Shown here piece by piece: positions 12,466 through 24,182 of a DNA stretch of 64,000 nucleotides. Numbering within the stretch: the first letter of the stretch is position 1; each line of letters opens with the position of its first letter. Location: NCBI GenBank assembly GCA_007026445.1, contig VDMD01000017.1:62001-126000 (forward strand). Direction: 5' to 3'. A program made the position numbers and the translations under genes. This stretch comes from Schizophyllum amplum (taxonomy: Eukaryota; Basidiomycota; Agaricomycetes; Agaricales; Schizophyllaceae). The notes under the pieces were generated by a model. That model was given only the letters and a program-made list of their open reading frames with translations, made no database searches and was not told the DNA's origin.

Positions 12466-14181
12466 ATGATTTCTGTGTGTCTATATATCCTGGGAGTAGC
12501 GAGATGGAGCCTGACTGAGCCACAGGCATTCTTCATCTTCAATCAGAAGGGCGAGGTATGTGACTCTCCCTTAGTATTTCCAAACTAAATGGTACCAGGT
12601 TCTCATTTCGCGACTCTACCGGACGGACTTCAAGTGCGAACCTGCTGTACTTTCATTGGATATTCTCACATAGTCGCAGGCGCTCTATTGCGGACGTTTT
12701 CCGGATACAGGTCGTCTCGAACAGCGATGTGCGGTCCCCCATCATAACCCTCGGCTCGACGAGCTTCTTCCATGTCCGCATCAACAACCTCTACGTCGTC
12801 GCGGTCACCAAGTGCGTGCGCGAGCGAGCCTACAAGATCCCTCTCTGACCGAGGCTGCAGAGTCAACGCGAACGCGGCGCTGGTCTTCGAGTACTGCTAC
12901 CGCTTCATCAACATCGCGCGCTCGTATTTGGCAAGATGACGAGGAGGCGATCAAGAACAACTTTGTGCTGATATACGAGCTGATTGACGGTGCGTGGTCA
13001 GGCGGGGTGCGAGGTCGAATGGACGCGCTGACGCATGGAACAGAAATATGCGACTTGGGTTCCCGCAGAACAGCGAGATCGACACGCTGAAGACGTATAT
13101 CACGACGGAGAGCGTCATGTCCTCGGCGATAGCTGCCGGTGCGTCGACATGTCATCCCATTGCTCCCGCTCATGCCATACCGCAGGAGGAGTCCTCCAAG
13201 ATCACCGCGCAAGCAACTGGTGCGACGAGCTGGAGAAGAGGGGACGTCGATACAAGAAGAACGAGGCCTTCGTGGACGTCATCGAGATCGTCAACCTCAG
13301 CATGAGCGCGAAAGGTGCGTCGCAACCCCCTTCCCTACGCGCCACGCTAACGGACGGACGGCAGGCACTGTCCTCCGCGCGGACGTTGACGGCCACATTC
13401 AGATGCGCGCGTACCTGTCCGGCACCCCCGAGTGCAAGTTCGGGCTGAACGACAAGCTCGTCATCGACAAGAATGACCGCGGGATGATCGACGCCGTCGA
13501 GCTCGATGACTGCCGCTTCCACCAGTGCGTGCGGCTACACGACTTCGACGCGTCCCGCACCATCAGCTTCATTCCCCCGGACGGCGAATTCGAGCTCATG
13601 CGGTATCGCTCGACGACGAACGTCAAGCTCCCACTGCGCGTCATACCGACGGTGACGGAGATTGGGAAGACGCAGGTCCAGTATAATGTCACGGTGAAGA
13701 CGAACTTCAACAACAAGCTGTCCGCGACGAATGTTGTTGTGCGCATACCGACGCCGCTAAACACGACGACGGTCGACTGCCAGGTGCTGAATGGCAAGGC
13801 GAAGTATACGCCTGGGGAGAACGTCGTAGTGTGGAAGTGCGTGCACCTCTTCACCGATTTGCAAGGAAATCTCATACGATGTACCAGGATCCCGCGATTG
13901 CAAGGTGGTCAGGAATGCACGCTGTCCGCCACAGCTGAGCGGACTAGCACCACGAACCAACAGACGTGGGCGCGCCCGCCCATCGACGTCGATTTTCAGG
14001 TGCTCATGTTCACCGCGTCCGGCCTCATTGTGCGCTTCCTCAAGGTGTTTGAGAAGAGCAACTACAGTAGCGTCAAGTGGGTAAGATATCTGACCAAGGC
14101 GAATGGCTCGTACCAGATCAGAGTACGTCTGGTGTTACAAGCTCGGGTTCTCTTACTGAGGCATCCCTTTCGTAGTTCTGA
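12466..14181 (+). CDS. AP-2 complex medium (mu) adaptin
   Basis: Mu subunit of the clathrin adaptor AP-2, which binds cargo tyrosine motifs and phosphoinositide at the plasma membrane. The start is encoded as ATG ATT TCT, a splice, then AFFIFNQKGE. Then follow VLISRLYRTDFK, RSIADVFRIQVVSNSDVR, GSTSFFHVRINNLYVVAVTK and ATSWRRGDV(R)YKKNEAFVD at the domain hinge. The mu homology domain runs from TVLRADVDGHIQMRAYL to GSYQIRF at the C-terminus. About eight introns, the last between QIR and the final Phe codon. Four one-base losses break it: near 12928 (RSYFGK), 12938 (KMDEE), 13055 (DFGFPQN) and 13248 (GDVRYK), mostly in short homopolymers. A truncated copy of the 3' end lies at 26140-26521. Confidence 0.93.
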
Positions 14182-14371
14182 ATGCGGGCGTGGACGGACT
14201 ACCACATATACCTCTACCGTATGCAGAAACCTAATCAATTGTTGTAAACATCGTTGCTCCATTGTAGGCCAAGGCGGAAACCAGACCGGACATCGTCGAC
14301 CGGCACAGCAAGCGAACGCTTCTACGAAGTGGACATGAACGAGGGCTCATCTACTTCGCTGAATTTAGTCC

Positions 14372-15988
14372 TTAGCGCATCCTCAGGCAGAAGGAGAGCA
14401 AGTCTTCAATTGACATATACAAGCGAGTACGAAGCATACGACAAAAAAGAAGACATGTCACCACCATATAAACGAAACCAGTACATACAGGTGCGGAATG
14501 AGGTACATGAGGATCCAGATACAGAGACACCAATAAAAAACAGCCAGCTAGGGCTGTGACACTGCTTACAGGTAGGCGCAGCCTAACCAAAAGTATTTCC
14601 GGAAAATAAAGCACTCCCAAAACGGGTGGTCGGAAAGGATCGACGATGGTGCACTGTGCCAAAGTGACCTGATCGTTCAGGCATGAACAGCGTCGCAAAC
14701 GTCCACGATGGACCCTACGTATAGCGTCAGTCAGGCCAACGTATAACGGAGACGAGACATACCAATGGTCATCGTCGTCGACTGCCGCACAGGACGACGC
14801 GCGGAAGGCGCCTGAGATGCGTCGGCTTCGCTGACTGCCTCAATTTCAGGTCAGAAGCCGACGACAAGCCTTCGACGGCGGTGTGAACAAGCTCAGAAAT
14901 CTGACCGCCCGTGAGCGAGTCCTGGCCCGTGAGCTCCTCATAATGACCATTCTGTAAGGTCGCAGTGAGCATTACAACGGGGCAGCTGTGCAGACACGCA
15001 CACTGTGCACATCATAGCTGGTCACTTGCGCGCCCTCGAGCTGAAGTTTAGCGAGCACCTCCTGGCAAGTTTGCATCTGGGAAGTTGCGCCCTGTATCTG
15101 CGCAGTGAGACGCGCTAGCGTCTCGACCGTCTCAGACGTGCCATGGGCAAGGTCGGCCGACACCACATGCAAACGAGTGCGAAGCGCGCCCACTGGGTTG
15201 GCCTCGGGTGCGTCAGCCTCCTTGTCGGTCATCGCCACGTTGTTAACATCCTGCACATCAGGAGGGCGCTCAGGCGAACACCGGCCGCACTAAAAGAAGA
15301 GAACGGGTAAGATCGAGTCGAAAAAAACGTATGTAGTCAACGTACCACCGTTGAACTGTCTGCGTCGTCTGAGAGATCAGTAGCCAAGAAACAAAAGCCG
15401 AGAGGACAAACCGTCAGTCGCGGCATGCGAAGAAGGGACATATACTTTCTCGTCGGCTCCGGTGTGCTTAAGGTAGATGATGTCGCGTACGGTCCCTTGC
15501 TGAGGATTGTCAAGCTTTCGATCCGACTGAGCGATGATTGACGCGTTAGAAGCAGCCTGTAGCAGTTGACTTATATCTCAGCCTCCGAACTGGTGCTTGT
15601 TGCTTACCCGACAATTCGACTTGACCTACTTGCACGTAGCAGTGATCTTACGAGCCTGCCATATCTTGCACGGATTCAAGCGCTTGGGGAAGGACTTGTG
15701 ATCTAGTAGGCTCTCCCTCATCGCCCCCACCCTGCAATGATGGCCGTCATGAGTAAGTATTGCATCCTAAATCATGTTGCATGCATGCGCTCACATGATG
15801 AGCTCGTCGCGGCATTTTCGCAGCTGATTGGTGTTCATATTGTCCATGTGTAGGCCAATTAAGTCGTGCGCCTCGGCGATGAGGATGTCTTCCTGCTTGA
15901 CGTGGCCCGCCACTGTCTTCGGAAGGGCATCCCAGATACGAAAAGCAATGGTCACCGACGGCCCGACCAGCGAGCAGAGTGAAGCCAT
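14372..15988 (-). CDS. Hypothetical helical membrane protein A1
   Basis: Unrecognised protein, paralogous to A2 and A3. The ATG at 15988 opens MASLCSLVGPSVTIAF, a hydrophobic helix, followed by a Leu/Glu-rich helix (IGLHMDNMNTNQLRKCRDEL). After an intron (GTGAGC...GCAG) comes the family motif region LNPCKIWQARKITATCK. Middle exons are short and Ala/Thr/Glu-rich with a heptad-like stretch near 15060-15250 (LARLTAQIQGATSQMQTCQ). The final exon is hydrophobic (VLGVLYFPEILLVRL, ALAGCFLLVSLYL). Exon joins in the middle are not resolved and the 3' end is approximate. It is convergent with the AP-2 mu gene and divergent from kinase K1. Likely membrane bound; function unknown. Confidence 0.5.
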
Positions 15989-16012
15989 GGTGTGTAGCTG
16001 GACGTATCGGGC

Positions 16013-16150
16013 GACAGGGGGGAGAGGGGAGTAAGAGGAGAGAGGGACAGGGGAGAAGGGGAAGTAAGAGGCGAGAGGGAAGTGAGAGGAGATGGGGACA
16101 AGACTTTGGAGAAGGAGGCAAAGGAGGGGAAGAAGGGAGGGGAAGAATGT
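16013..16150 (+). promoter_or_regulatory. Polypurine tract in A1/K1 divergent promoter
   Basis: About 135 bases of nearly pure G and A on the plus strand, with repeated GAGAGGGA and GGGGA units. On the sense strand of A1 this is a CT-rich tract immediately upstream of the ATG at 15988, as in many fungal promoters. Similar but shorter purine tracts lie upstream of A2 (20731-20765) and A3 (33845-33890). Confidence 0.4.
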
Positions 16151-16392
16151 CTGGCGCTGCAGACGACCACTGCAGGCGCACCCTTACAGCTCTTGCAGAA
16201 TAGATTGCAGTGCGCAACGGACATCTAGAGCCAGTCCGGCCGGCCGCGGCCTGGGATTGGCCGTATTTTGTTGGGCTGTTATAGGCTTGGAAATTGGCGG
16301 CGAATGCGGCTATCTAGAGAGACAACGGTCTCCAGCAGTACCGAAGCTTCGTCGAAGCCATGACGGTCGGAAGACAATAGCGTAGTGCCCCC

Positions 16393-16417
16393 GGGGGGGG
16401 GGGGGGGGGGGGGGGGG
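16393..16417 (+). repeat. Poly-G run of 25 bases
   Basis: An uninterrupted run of 25 G preceded by five C. It lies in the shared upstream region of A1 and K1. The length in the assembly is probably not exact. A ten-base G run sits in the matching A3/K4 interval at 34445-34454. Confidence 0.8.
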
Positions 16418-16621
16418 CAAAACGGGTACCGTGGAGGCGACTTCGATGCTCCCAAGCTGAACAATTGGCTTGATACCTTGCTGATACCTGAGGATGACTG
16501 TCGATGAGTACAATATCTATATGGAGGCCGTGTGGGATGCTTACGGTAGGGTCTCGCGGTAGCCGTGAGTAATAGCTGAAAAGAAGAAGGGTAGCAACGA
16601 GAACACGGTCGTGAGTCTGAA

Positions 16622-16687
16622 CCCTCTATATGGGATAGAGCATTTAGGCTGTACTACTTACTATAGAGGGACTCTTGTAAGAGTCCC
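16622..16687. repeat. Nested inverted repeats upstream of K1
   Basis: CCCTCTATA (16622-16630) pairs with TATAGAGGG (16662-16670). Overlapping it, GGGACTCTT and AAGAGTCCC (16668-16687) form a perfect 9-bp stem with a two-base loop. Could be a relic of a small transposon end or a cruciform; no target duplication was found. Confidence 0.4.
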
Positions 16688-16981
16688 GGGATGGCAAGTA
16701 ATTGACGAGTCCGAGAAGTCGCAGCGGCTGAGATGTTCTTGTTTCTGCGGCCCGGCGTTCCAGTGGCCTACATAGCTACGGATTCATCGATGTCACATTC
16801 GGCCCATTCAACTTTCCACCTGCTTTCCACGCCCGCTTCGAAACAGCTTCGAATCGTACAATAACGATGCTTGACGACGACGGCCTTCCTGTGCTCCTCC
16901 ACCATTGCCTCTCCCCGCCCCTCCCATCCTTGCTTGAACTTCCCGATTCCGCTCCTCCACACTACACGACGGCCCTGCTAC

Positions 16982-18543
16982 ATGGACACAAGGCCTGTAA
17001 ACCTCGAAGCAAGGCAGCGTTACAGCCTGAGCGATGTTCTCCCACGCGAGCAGTGGTGGGTGGATCACCAGCCTTGGCTCGAGAGCATAGGCTACATGCT
17101 TCGCCCGCGGTTCAAGGCTGGATGGCAGCCTTCCTGGCACAATTCCAAGGTCGAGGTCCTATACGCGGAGGATAAGTTCCCTGCAACTGTATGTTCTCCG
17201 TTTCTTCATGTGCGAGAATGGCGCCTACAATCCCTTTGCAGCACCCGGATCTTCTTGACGCGACACGCCTGTCGGATGGACTGTCCGTTATGCTGAAGCG
17301 GGTCGACAAGACGTGCCATCCTACGGAAGTCGAGATAACGACCCTCCTTTCGTCTCCACCGCTTGCCTCCGATCCGCGCAACCATTGTATACCCCTATTC
17401 GACGTGCTACAAGTCCCGGACGACGCGAACATGCGACTGATGGTCCTTCCGTTATTGCGCGCATACGATAAGCCTCGTTTTGACACCGTCGGCGAGGTTG
17501 TCGACTGCTTGCGACAGGTTATCGAGGTGCGCTAGTGATGGTCTCTATGTGTATGCGCCCCTGACCTCTTGCGTTAGGGCGTACAATTTCTGCACGCACA
17601 GAAGATCGCTCACAGGTGAGCTTTTCAGTATTGCAATGAGTCGCGCCCTCACAGGGCCACAATCAGGGATATTCATCTGCTCAATATTATGATGAATGGC
17701 GACCCCTTGTACGCCATGCCTTTCCACCCGGTAGACAAGGATATGAGGCGCGATTGGAAAGGTAGCCTGTATCCTTCGTACACACGCACGCAGCGGCCGG
17801 TCAAGTACCATATTATCGACTTCGGCCTCTCCATCCAGTATGCAACACTCGATCCTCCTCCTTCGGAGTTCCCAATCCTTGGAGGAGACAAGACTGTCCC
17901 CGAATTCGTGGGCGACGATCCTACCAAACATCTCGGCGGTCTTTCCAAACCGTACAACCCATTTCCCGCAGACGTGTACTGCGTGGGAAACTGGATATGC
18001 GATGATTTCTTAGTGGTACGTGTCATCAGTCCATCGACGTCTTCGCCATCTGCTGAATACCGTACTGCACAGGGAAGCCTCAGTTCCAAGCGTTTAGGTC
18101 TCGACTTTCTCTGGCCGTTGGTCGACGAGATGACGCAGGACGACCCTTCTGAGCGTCCGACTATGGACCAGGCTCTTGCCATGTTCGAGTCCATCGTGGC
18201 GCGTCTGTCAGCTTGGAAGCTGCGCTCACGCGTGGCCAAGGTAGAAGACAACCCATTCTACGACTTGTATCTGTCCGTGACGCATTGGATGCGTAGGGTG
18301 AAGCTGGTGGCTCTGAGGCGGCCTGCGGTCCCTTCAGTCGCCAATAATATGAGTTTTTTTAGCTTCATTTCTGTGCGGTTCTCGCGTTGCCTAGTGCTGT
18401 CTTGTGTATATAATAGGTGCAGAATAACTATGTCGTTGGTGGATACTGTCATTGATAAACGAGTATCGTTTTCACAGTCTGGGCACAGCGCGGGCCGTCC
18501 TTTTCTTCGCACTGCGCACTTTGGGAGGCCGCTTGAAGCTTGA
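16982..18543 (+). CDS. Protein kinase K1 (cluster kinase family)
   Basis: Protein kinase domain protein of a family repeated four times here. The N-terminal signature is WWVDHQPWLESIGYMLRPRF. Then DATRLSDGLSVMLKRV carries the beta-3 Lys and TEVEIT the alpha-C Glu. Catalytic motifs are HRDIHLLN, split by an intron between R and D, IIDFGLS, and VPEF at the APE position. The C-lobe has NPFPADVYCVGNW and SERPTMDQ. A classical Gly-rich loop is not visible. Five exons, all introns GT-AG. ATG at 16982 is chosen because it gives an N-terminus like K4; an upstream in-frame ATG at 16871 would add a Pro-rich leader. Unlike K2-K4 it has no stop after the conserved RRPAVPS tail and runs on to 18543. Divergent from A1. 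Confidence 0.8.
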
Positions 18544-18622
18544 GCGTGAACGCGTGAGCACTGGCAGCACGAACATCGGACTCGTCGGCATGACTGATAT
18601 AACAGCCAAAATTTTCATCGCA

Positions 18623-20697
18623 CTAGAGATACCTACAGAACATTGCAATACGCGGCCAGAGGTTACAATGGACAACTTTCAGAGCACCTGGAGGGCTCAA
18701 TGAGCAGCCCCAGGTCCGAGTCAGAGACAGACACATACAAACAGGTTCAAGGCGCAACAGGATATTAATAAACCACAAATACCCCAAAGGCATCCCGAGA
18801 AATTGCTGGGTTGTCAGCGGGTCCAGCCCGACCGACGGAAACACAAACGGCAATCCAAAGACGGATAAAATAAGAGCGCCGCCATGCACAAGGTGCACAG
18901 TGCTCTTCCTCAGTGCTTGCAAACGGGCCTCAGTCATCAGCAAGGGAGACTGACAGCGGCGTAAGCAGTGAAAGCGGACAGAGGGCGCAGAACGCACTCA
19001 GAGACGTCATAGTTCGCTGACGCGTAAGGCGGCGGTTGGGCTGAGAGGAACCCGGCTCCTCAACCAGTGGATCTGAGCATTATGAAGTTAGCCAGGACGC
19101 AACGAAAACGTTCAACGTATTCACCATCTGCAGTAGCCTCATGGATCATATCAAAGAGTTGACCAGGTGTAAAGGCAGCGCTGCCGGTAAGTTTCCTGAA
19201 ACCCTTCTTCTAGGGAGGAGAGCTCAGTACGATCGAACGGCAGCTTCTGATGGTCCGAAAAGCACTTACCTCAGACACCTCGAAGCTGTCGATGTTGACA
19301 TTGTCGAAATTCAGCCCTTTAAGGTCATCCAAATCTCGAAATTCAGTCGGTGCTTTCAGGACGTGCGCGCGGCACCTTTGCAGCTACTCACGAGACGCCA
19401 TGAGTCATAAGACGTCCTTTCATCTGTTGGAGACTCACCGGCAGTGACTCAAGAGCTAAGACGAGCAGTGGGTTTCAGTATGCGCGAACTCGCACAGATG
19501 ACGTGCACAATCACGTACCACGAGGGGTATCGCCGTCGCCCGTGGCAAGTGCAGCAGCGAGCGCTGACGCGGTGGCTTGCAAATTGACCTGTTCTTCACC
19601 GTCGTCATCGCGTAGGGTCGGGCGAGACGAGATACGGATGAGCAGAGGCTGCGCAGGAGGCAGGATCTCCGGCTTCATGACCTGCGAAGAACAAGTCAGG
19701 CTCGTAGCCAGTCATGCCAACAAAATGGACAGAGCGTACGGGCACCGCAAGATCTGCGGGATTGTCAGTATTGACAACCACTGATATGGGACTCACTACG
19801 CACCCCCACAAGATGCATCCTCTAGCAGGTTCGGGACCGGTTTCTCCTCTACACAAAGACAAAGAAGAAGGTCATCCATGTCCTCACAGTCCGACCTCGA
19901 AACGGGCGTAGCCTCCTTAGTATCCACGGGCTTCGAAATGGGAATGGGATCAGAACCATGCACAGGTTCGTCGACGCGCTCGTGCTCTCGGGAGCATGCA
20001 ATCTCTGCGTTCGCTGGCCCAGCCGTGTCCAAAGGGCTCGATTTTGGCACCAATCCCGAGGCCTGCTCGGTATGGACGTCTATTACCGTAGACGCTATCG
20101 AGTAGATCAATCAAACTTGTGCATCGCATAAAGCACTCGGTCACGCACAAGAGGAGGGGGTGGAGAGGGCAACACCGGACTCGTGACTCGGATGTGCACC
20201 ATCAGGGCTCGAGATTCTCCTTGCGAAGTTGCGATCCATAGCGTTCTTGGAAGCCCGCTGAAGTGGCGAACAGGGGTAAATTTCTCTGGACCAAGCGACA
20301 GAAAACCCACTTGACAATGATTCTCAACCTCCTTGCAGCGCTTGTTCGTCATGCGGGCAGCCTTGATGTTGGCGGGGTGCCACCGCTTGAATAGACTGTC
20401 CGCTAGCGGCTGGAGTTGTTCGCTTTCCTGTACAACTCTACGTGGTTCTCGGTATGAGCGAGGGATATCGCCATCGGCAACAAGGTTGACTCACACTTGG
20501 AGCTCAGAAAGGCATTTGGCAAGGTCCTTGCGGTCGATATCTTCGTGCGCATTCAAAATTGAGTAGATCTCGTTCACACGCAAATTAGTCCTTTTCAAGC
20601 GACCCTTCACTGACTGCCGAGGGATCACGTCGCATAGTGCGAGGATCAGCGCAAGGCCAGCGAGGACGGCAGAAGCTTCATCAGCACCGGCAGGCAT
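18623..20697 (-). CDS. Hypothetical helical membrane protein A2
   Basis: Paralogue of A1 and A3. The ATG at 20697 opens a hydrophobic helix (AVLAGLALILALCDV) followed by RQSVKGRLKRTNLRVNEI and AHEDIDRKDLAKCLSEL. The next exon contains SLFKRWHPANIKAARMTNK and RCKEVENHC, matching the K-x-T-x-x-CK region of A3 and H1. The middle (19796-20110) is acidic and disordered, with SDCEDMDDLLLCL. The C-terminal exon holds a hydrophobic pair around GGALILSVFGLPFVFPSV and GYLWFINILL. Exon borders in the middle are not resolved and the 3' end is approximate. Its 3' end faces that of K1 with about 80 bases between; its 5' end is divergent from K2. Function unknown; membrane location inferred. Confidence 0.5.
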
Positions 20698-21608
20698 GGC
20701 GAGCACGGGTAAGTGTGTACTGAGGTTTAGGTGGGAAGGGGGAGGCGGGAAGAAGGGGGAGGGCTGCGGAATACTTGGTAGCACCCGTCAGCCTTTTGAA
20801 TGTCTGCGAAAGCGCGCTGACGCGGCCCTTGAAGGGCTGTCTGACGGTAGCGGCTCATTGAAGAATTTACTGAATATACTGAACTGAGAACAAATTTGGC
20901 ATGAGTTCATTGGCAAGACGACGGTCAGTCCCTTTGTTTCGAAGCGCGCGAAGCACTCACAACACGAGCAGAGATAGCACGGCTCTGGTGCGGCCCTTCG
21001 CTTGCTCCGAGAAAGACAGCGACAAGATAGTCCCGTTGAGAAGGATGACGGGAAACAATATGCTGATCCTGGTGTACTGGCGTCAGACTCGCTACCGACG
21101 ACTCCTGCGTGATTGACCAGGAAGGCGTGTTCCGGACGTGTTGAAGATATTGAGATGGTCGTGCGAATGTGCTTACCTATCATCTATTCAAGAATCAGGC
21201 TCTAACAATAAGCAGCGCCGGCGTGCGTGTACGTCGAACTCAAGACGATATAGTAGTGGGCAGGCTCCGAGACCGACTCGTCGTAACGCACAAGCGGCAG
21301 ACTGGTGACGTGGAAGACCGAAGTTCAGAGTTCCACGATGCCCGGGAAACGAGTGAACGTATGTTCTGGCAAACAGTGGAAGACGGCTACACAATGGCAG
21401 CTTGATTTGAACCGTGGAAGTTCAAGCTCAGTCACTGTCAGGCTCAGGTCACTCTGGATCTGCGGGCCGGGGATCCGGGACCCGCTTCCGTCACTCATCA
21501 TGCTTCGCCGCGCGCCCTCTGGTGCGGTCGTCAGGCCTTCTCATTCTTTCCCACCACATTCGAACTTGCTGTCGATTGCTCTCCAGTCCGTCCCCACATT
21601 GTTTGGTC
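20698..21608. other. Divergent promoter region A2/K2
   Basis: About 0.9 kb. It includes a purine-rich tract at 20731-20765 just upstream of A2. Short open frames are present but none matches a known family. Confidence 0.4.
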
Positions 21609-23030
21609 ATGGAAGCAGCATCCAACGCCCCAAACGGAAATTTGCATGCCCCCTTCCCCTACGATATGCCCTACGAGAGCTTCAGCGTCATCTGGGAGGT
21701 TGAAAAATGGTGGGTAGGCCACCAACCATGGCTGGAGAGCCGCGGATATATGCTTCGTCCACGTTATCGACCTGGCTGGACACCATCCTGGCACTCATCC
21801 AAAGGGGATCCAACAGTCAAGTGGAACGCGGAGGACAGCAGCCCTTGTCTGTGAGTAATACATGTTTTGTGGATACAGAAAAGACCATTGACTCGGACTA
21901 TAGTACGCTTTTCTGCTCGATGCAAAGCGTACGAGCGATGGGATCACCGTCATGCTAAAGCGCGTGGACAAGCTGCGCAATCCCACAGAGGTGGACATGA
22001 CGACTATGTTGTCCTCTCCGCCCTACTCCTCTGATCCTCGCAATCATTGCGTCCCAGTCCTCGAGGTACTACAGGACCCCGATGACTCCAAATACCAACT
22101 CTTAGTGCTCCCATTACTGCGTGAATACTGTGCTCCTCGCTTCGACACCGTTGGGGAAGTGATAGATTGTCTTCGCCAAATCATTCAGGTATGTCCACCG
22201 TATCTGAACGCTGCTTCTCGCAATGACCTCGCGCGCAGTGCTTGCAATTTCTCCACGAGAACCAGATCGTTCACCGGTACGCAGCTCACCGATCTCTTCT
22301 TATGGTAGCTGATCTGTATCCCCAGCGACTTCCACCCACTCAATATCATGATGGATGCATCTCCCCTATACAATATTCCTTTTCACGCTATCCACCAGGA
22401 TATGCGGTATGATTACAAGGGTAGCGCGAAAGCCTCATATACCCGCACCGAGAAGCCCGTCAAGTACTATCTCATCGACTTCGGCCTCTCTATCCGTTAC
22501 GAGTCGGTTGATCCGCCTCCTGAGGAAGCTCCTATCCTCGGTGGAGACAGTACTGTCCCAGAATTCTTGGGGAATGATCCTTCCCAGCGTTATGGCGGCC
22601 TCTCGCAGCTTTATAATCCTTTTCCGACTGACGTCTACTGCGTTGGTAACTGGATACGTCAGGATTTTTTGGATGTACGTGCACGCATACACACTTGATA
22701 TACGGGGGCTGATCGATGTGTTCGCTGCAGGGGCTGAGGAGCGAGGCGAGCAACAAAACTCTGCGCTCCAAGAGGCTCGGGCTCGAGTTTCTGCGCCCGT
22801 TGGTCAGAGACATGACTCAAGCAGACCCATCGAAGCGGCCGTCGATGGATGAGGTCGCGGAGAGATTCGAATCCCTGACCTCTACTCTTTCGTCGTGGAA
22901 GCTGCGCTCGCGTGTAGCTAAGGAGCATGATAATCCGCTACACAGCCTGTATCTCTCCACGACGCATTGGATCCGGCGTGTAGGACTCGTGGCTTCGAGG
23001 CGTCCCGCTCTACCTTCCCTTGCTGATTAA
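21609..23030 (+). CDS. Protein kinase K2 (cluster kinase family)
   Basis: Paralogue of K1, K3 and K4. Order of motifs: SVIWEVEKWWVGHQPWLESR, then FLLDAKRTSDGITVMLKRV (beta-3 Lys), PTEVDMTTML (alpha-C acidic residue), LVLPLLREY (hinge), HRDFHPLN split by an intron after the Arg codon, YLIDFGLS, STVPEFLG, NPFPTDVYCVGNWIRQ, KRPSMDEV. All catalytic residues are present. Exon 1 appears one base short near 21840, because the donor must be in phase 0 as in K3 and K4. Stop TAA at 23028-23030 directly follows RRPALPSLAD. ATG at 21609 is the first in frame after a pyrimidine-rich leader. Upstream gene A2 is divergent; downstream is H1 on the same strand. Confidence 0.82.
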
Positions 23031-24182
23031 TACAGCCTTTGCCTCTCAATTGTGTCACTGTGTTGCGGGATGCTCGGGGTGTATGTACAAATTCAGAATC
23101 TGACCAAAATCCGGGATTCCATTCCGGTTTTCCAGACCGGCTGTTTTCTCACCTGGAAAGCACTTGGGGGCTGCCCTTTTCTAATTTCGAACGGTCCATT
23201 TTTTGTGGCAACTGGAAGTCGGACCGTGTCCTTTTGTTTCCGGTTTCGCGGGTGAGGTGTTCACTAAGGTCGCCTTCGCCGCTCAGGACATACAGCCACG
23301 TCACTGCGTCCGTGGGACCATGTCCTCCTTGCGTCCTGGTGACGGCAATGCGGTTGCTTCTCCTTGTTGTTTCTGCTCCTGGCGAAGTCACACTATCGCC
23401 TCCCTTTGTTCCCTTTTTCACAGGTGAGTTTTCGATTCACTTGCGAAGACAATTGCTCATGGAGAGTTCAGCGCCATACACACGGCGTCCGCAGGGGGCA
23501 CACACTCTGTGGGACTTTGGCCGACTACTTCTCCCGCTCTTGACGACCGGTCGGCGCTTCTTTTAAGTTCAGCTTTGTATTCCTGCTTTACGGCTTGCTT
23601 CTCATATACACACTCGCGAGCGACCCTCGTTACCAAAGGCTTCGACAGAGAGTCCTTGTTTTTTCCGGCGCGTGTTCAACTTGCCACTCTGGGAGACAAT
23701 AGCACGTCGCTTATATGAAACTTCCGACCATGCAACGAGCCGCTTCGTCCTCCTCTTGGATTGCATACCGCTCCGCCTTGCAACGACATCGCTTCTTGCC
23801 TCCCATGAGTCTGTGAGCTGTTGCTGTCTTGTTGTCTTTGCGTGACTCGCCTTTCTGTCTAAATTTGCGCAGACAATAGGGACTCATACTTCTCAACTCG
23901 CCGTCTACCGCATCTTAGTTGTGTGCAGGCTTCGACTCCCGACTTTCTGAGACGACTGCCTTCACGACCGTGGAGGAGCAGCTTCTGCAATTGACTTGTC
24001 TGCCTCGATTTGCCGTGGCATTCCTTCGTCGAAGACCACGACGACTGGACCACGCACCGGAGAAAATGTCCTGGCTGACATCCAGTTCCTTTAAAAGAGT
24101 TCCACCAATGCGATTCGCAGTAAGCGTCGCCCTCTCCTCACTCAAATTCACTTCATCTCTTATTCTTCTTGATTCGCTCGTC
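23031..24182. other. K2-H1 interval
   Basis: Holds a segment nearly identical to the K4-H2 interval (see repeat at 23510). A plus-strand open frame gives hydrophobic peptide LLLPLLTTGRRFF, and a minus-strand frame of 60 codons is kept in both copies. Either may be leader sequence of H1. I cannot assign a gene. Confidence 0.4.
23510..23970 (+). repeat. Duplicated block, copy 1 (partner 36412-36880)
   Basis: By eye this stretch matches 36412-36880 with only a handful of substitutions or one-base gaps over about 460 bases. Flanking sequence and the neighbouring H genes are clearly more diverged. It sits at the same place relative to the kinase upstream and the H gene downstream. Confidence 0.75.

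Noticed and set aside
2109..14181. Calling the hydrolase, lactonase-like, transporter and AP-2 mu genes pseudogenes because of frame breaks
   Set aside because: The same one-base losses hit essential genes across the window, so sequencing error is the simpler reading.
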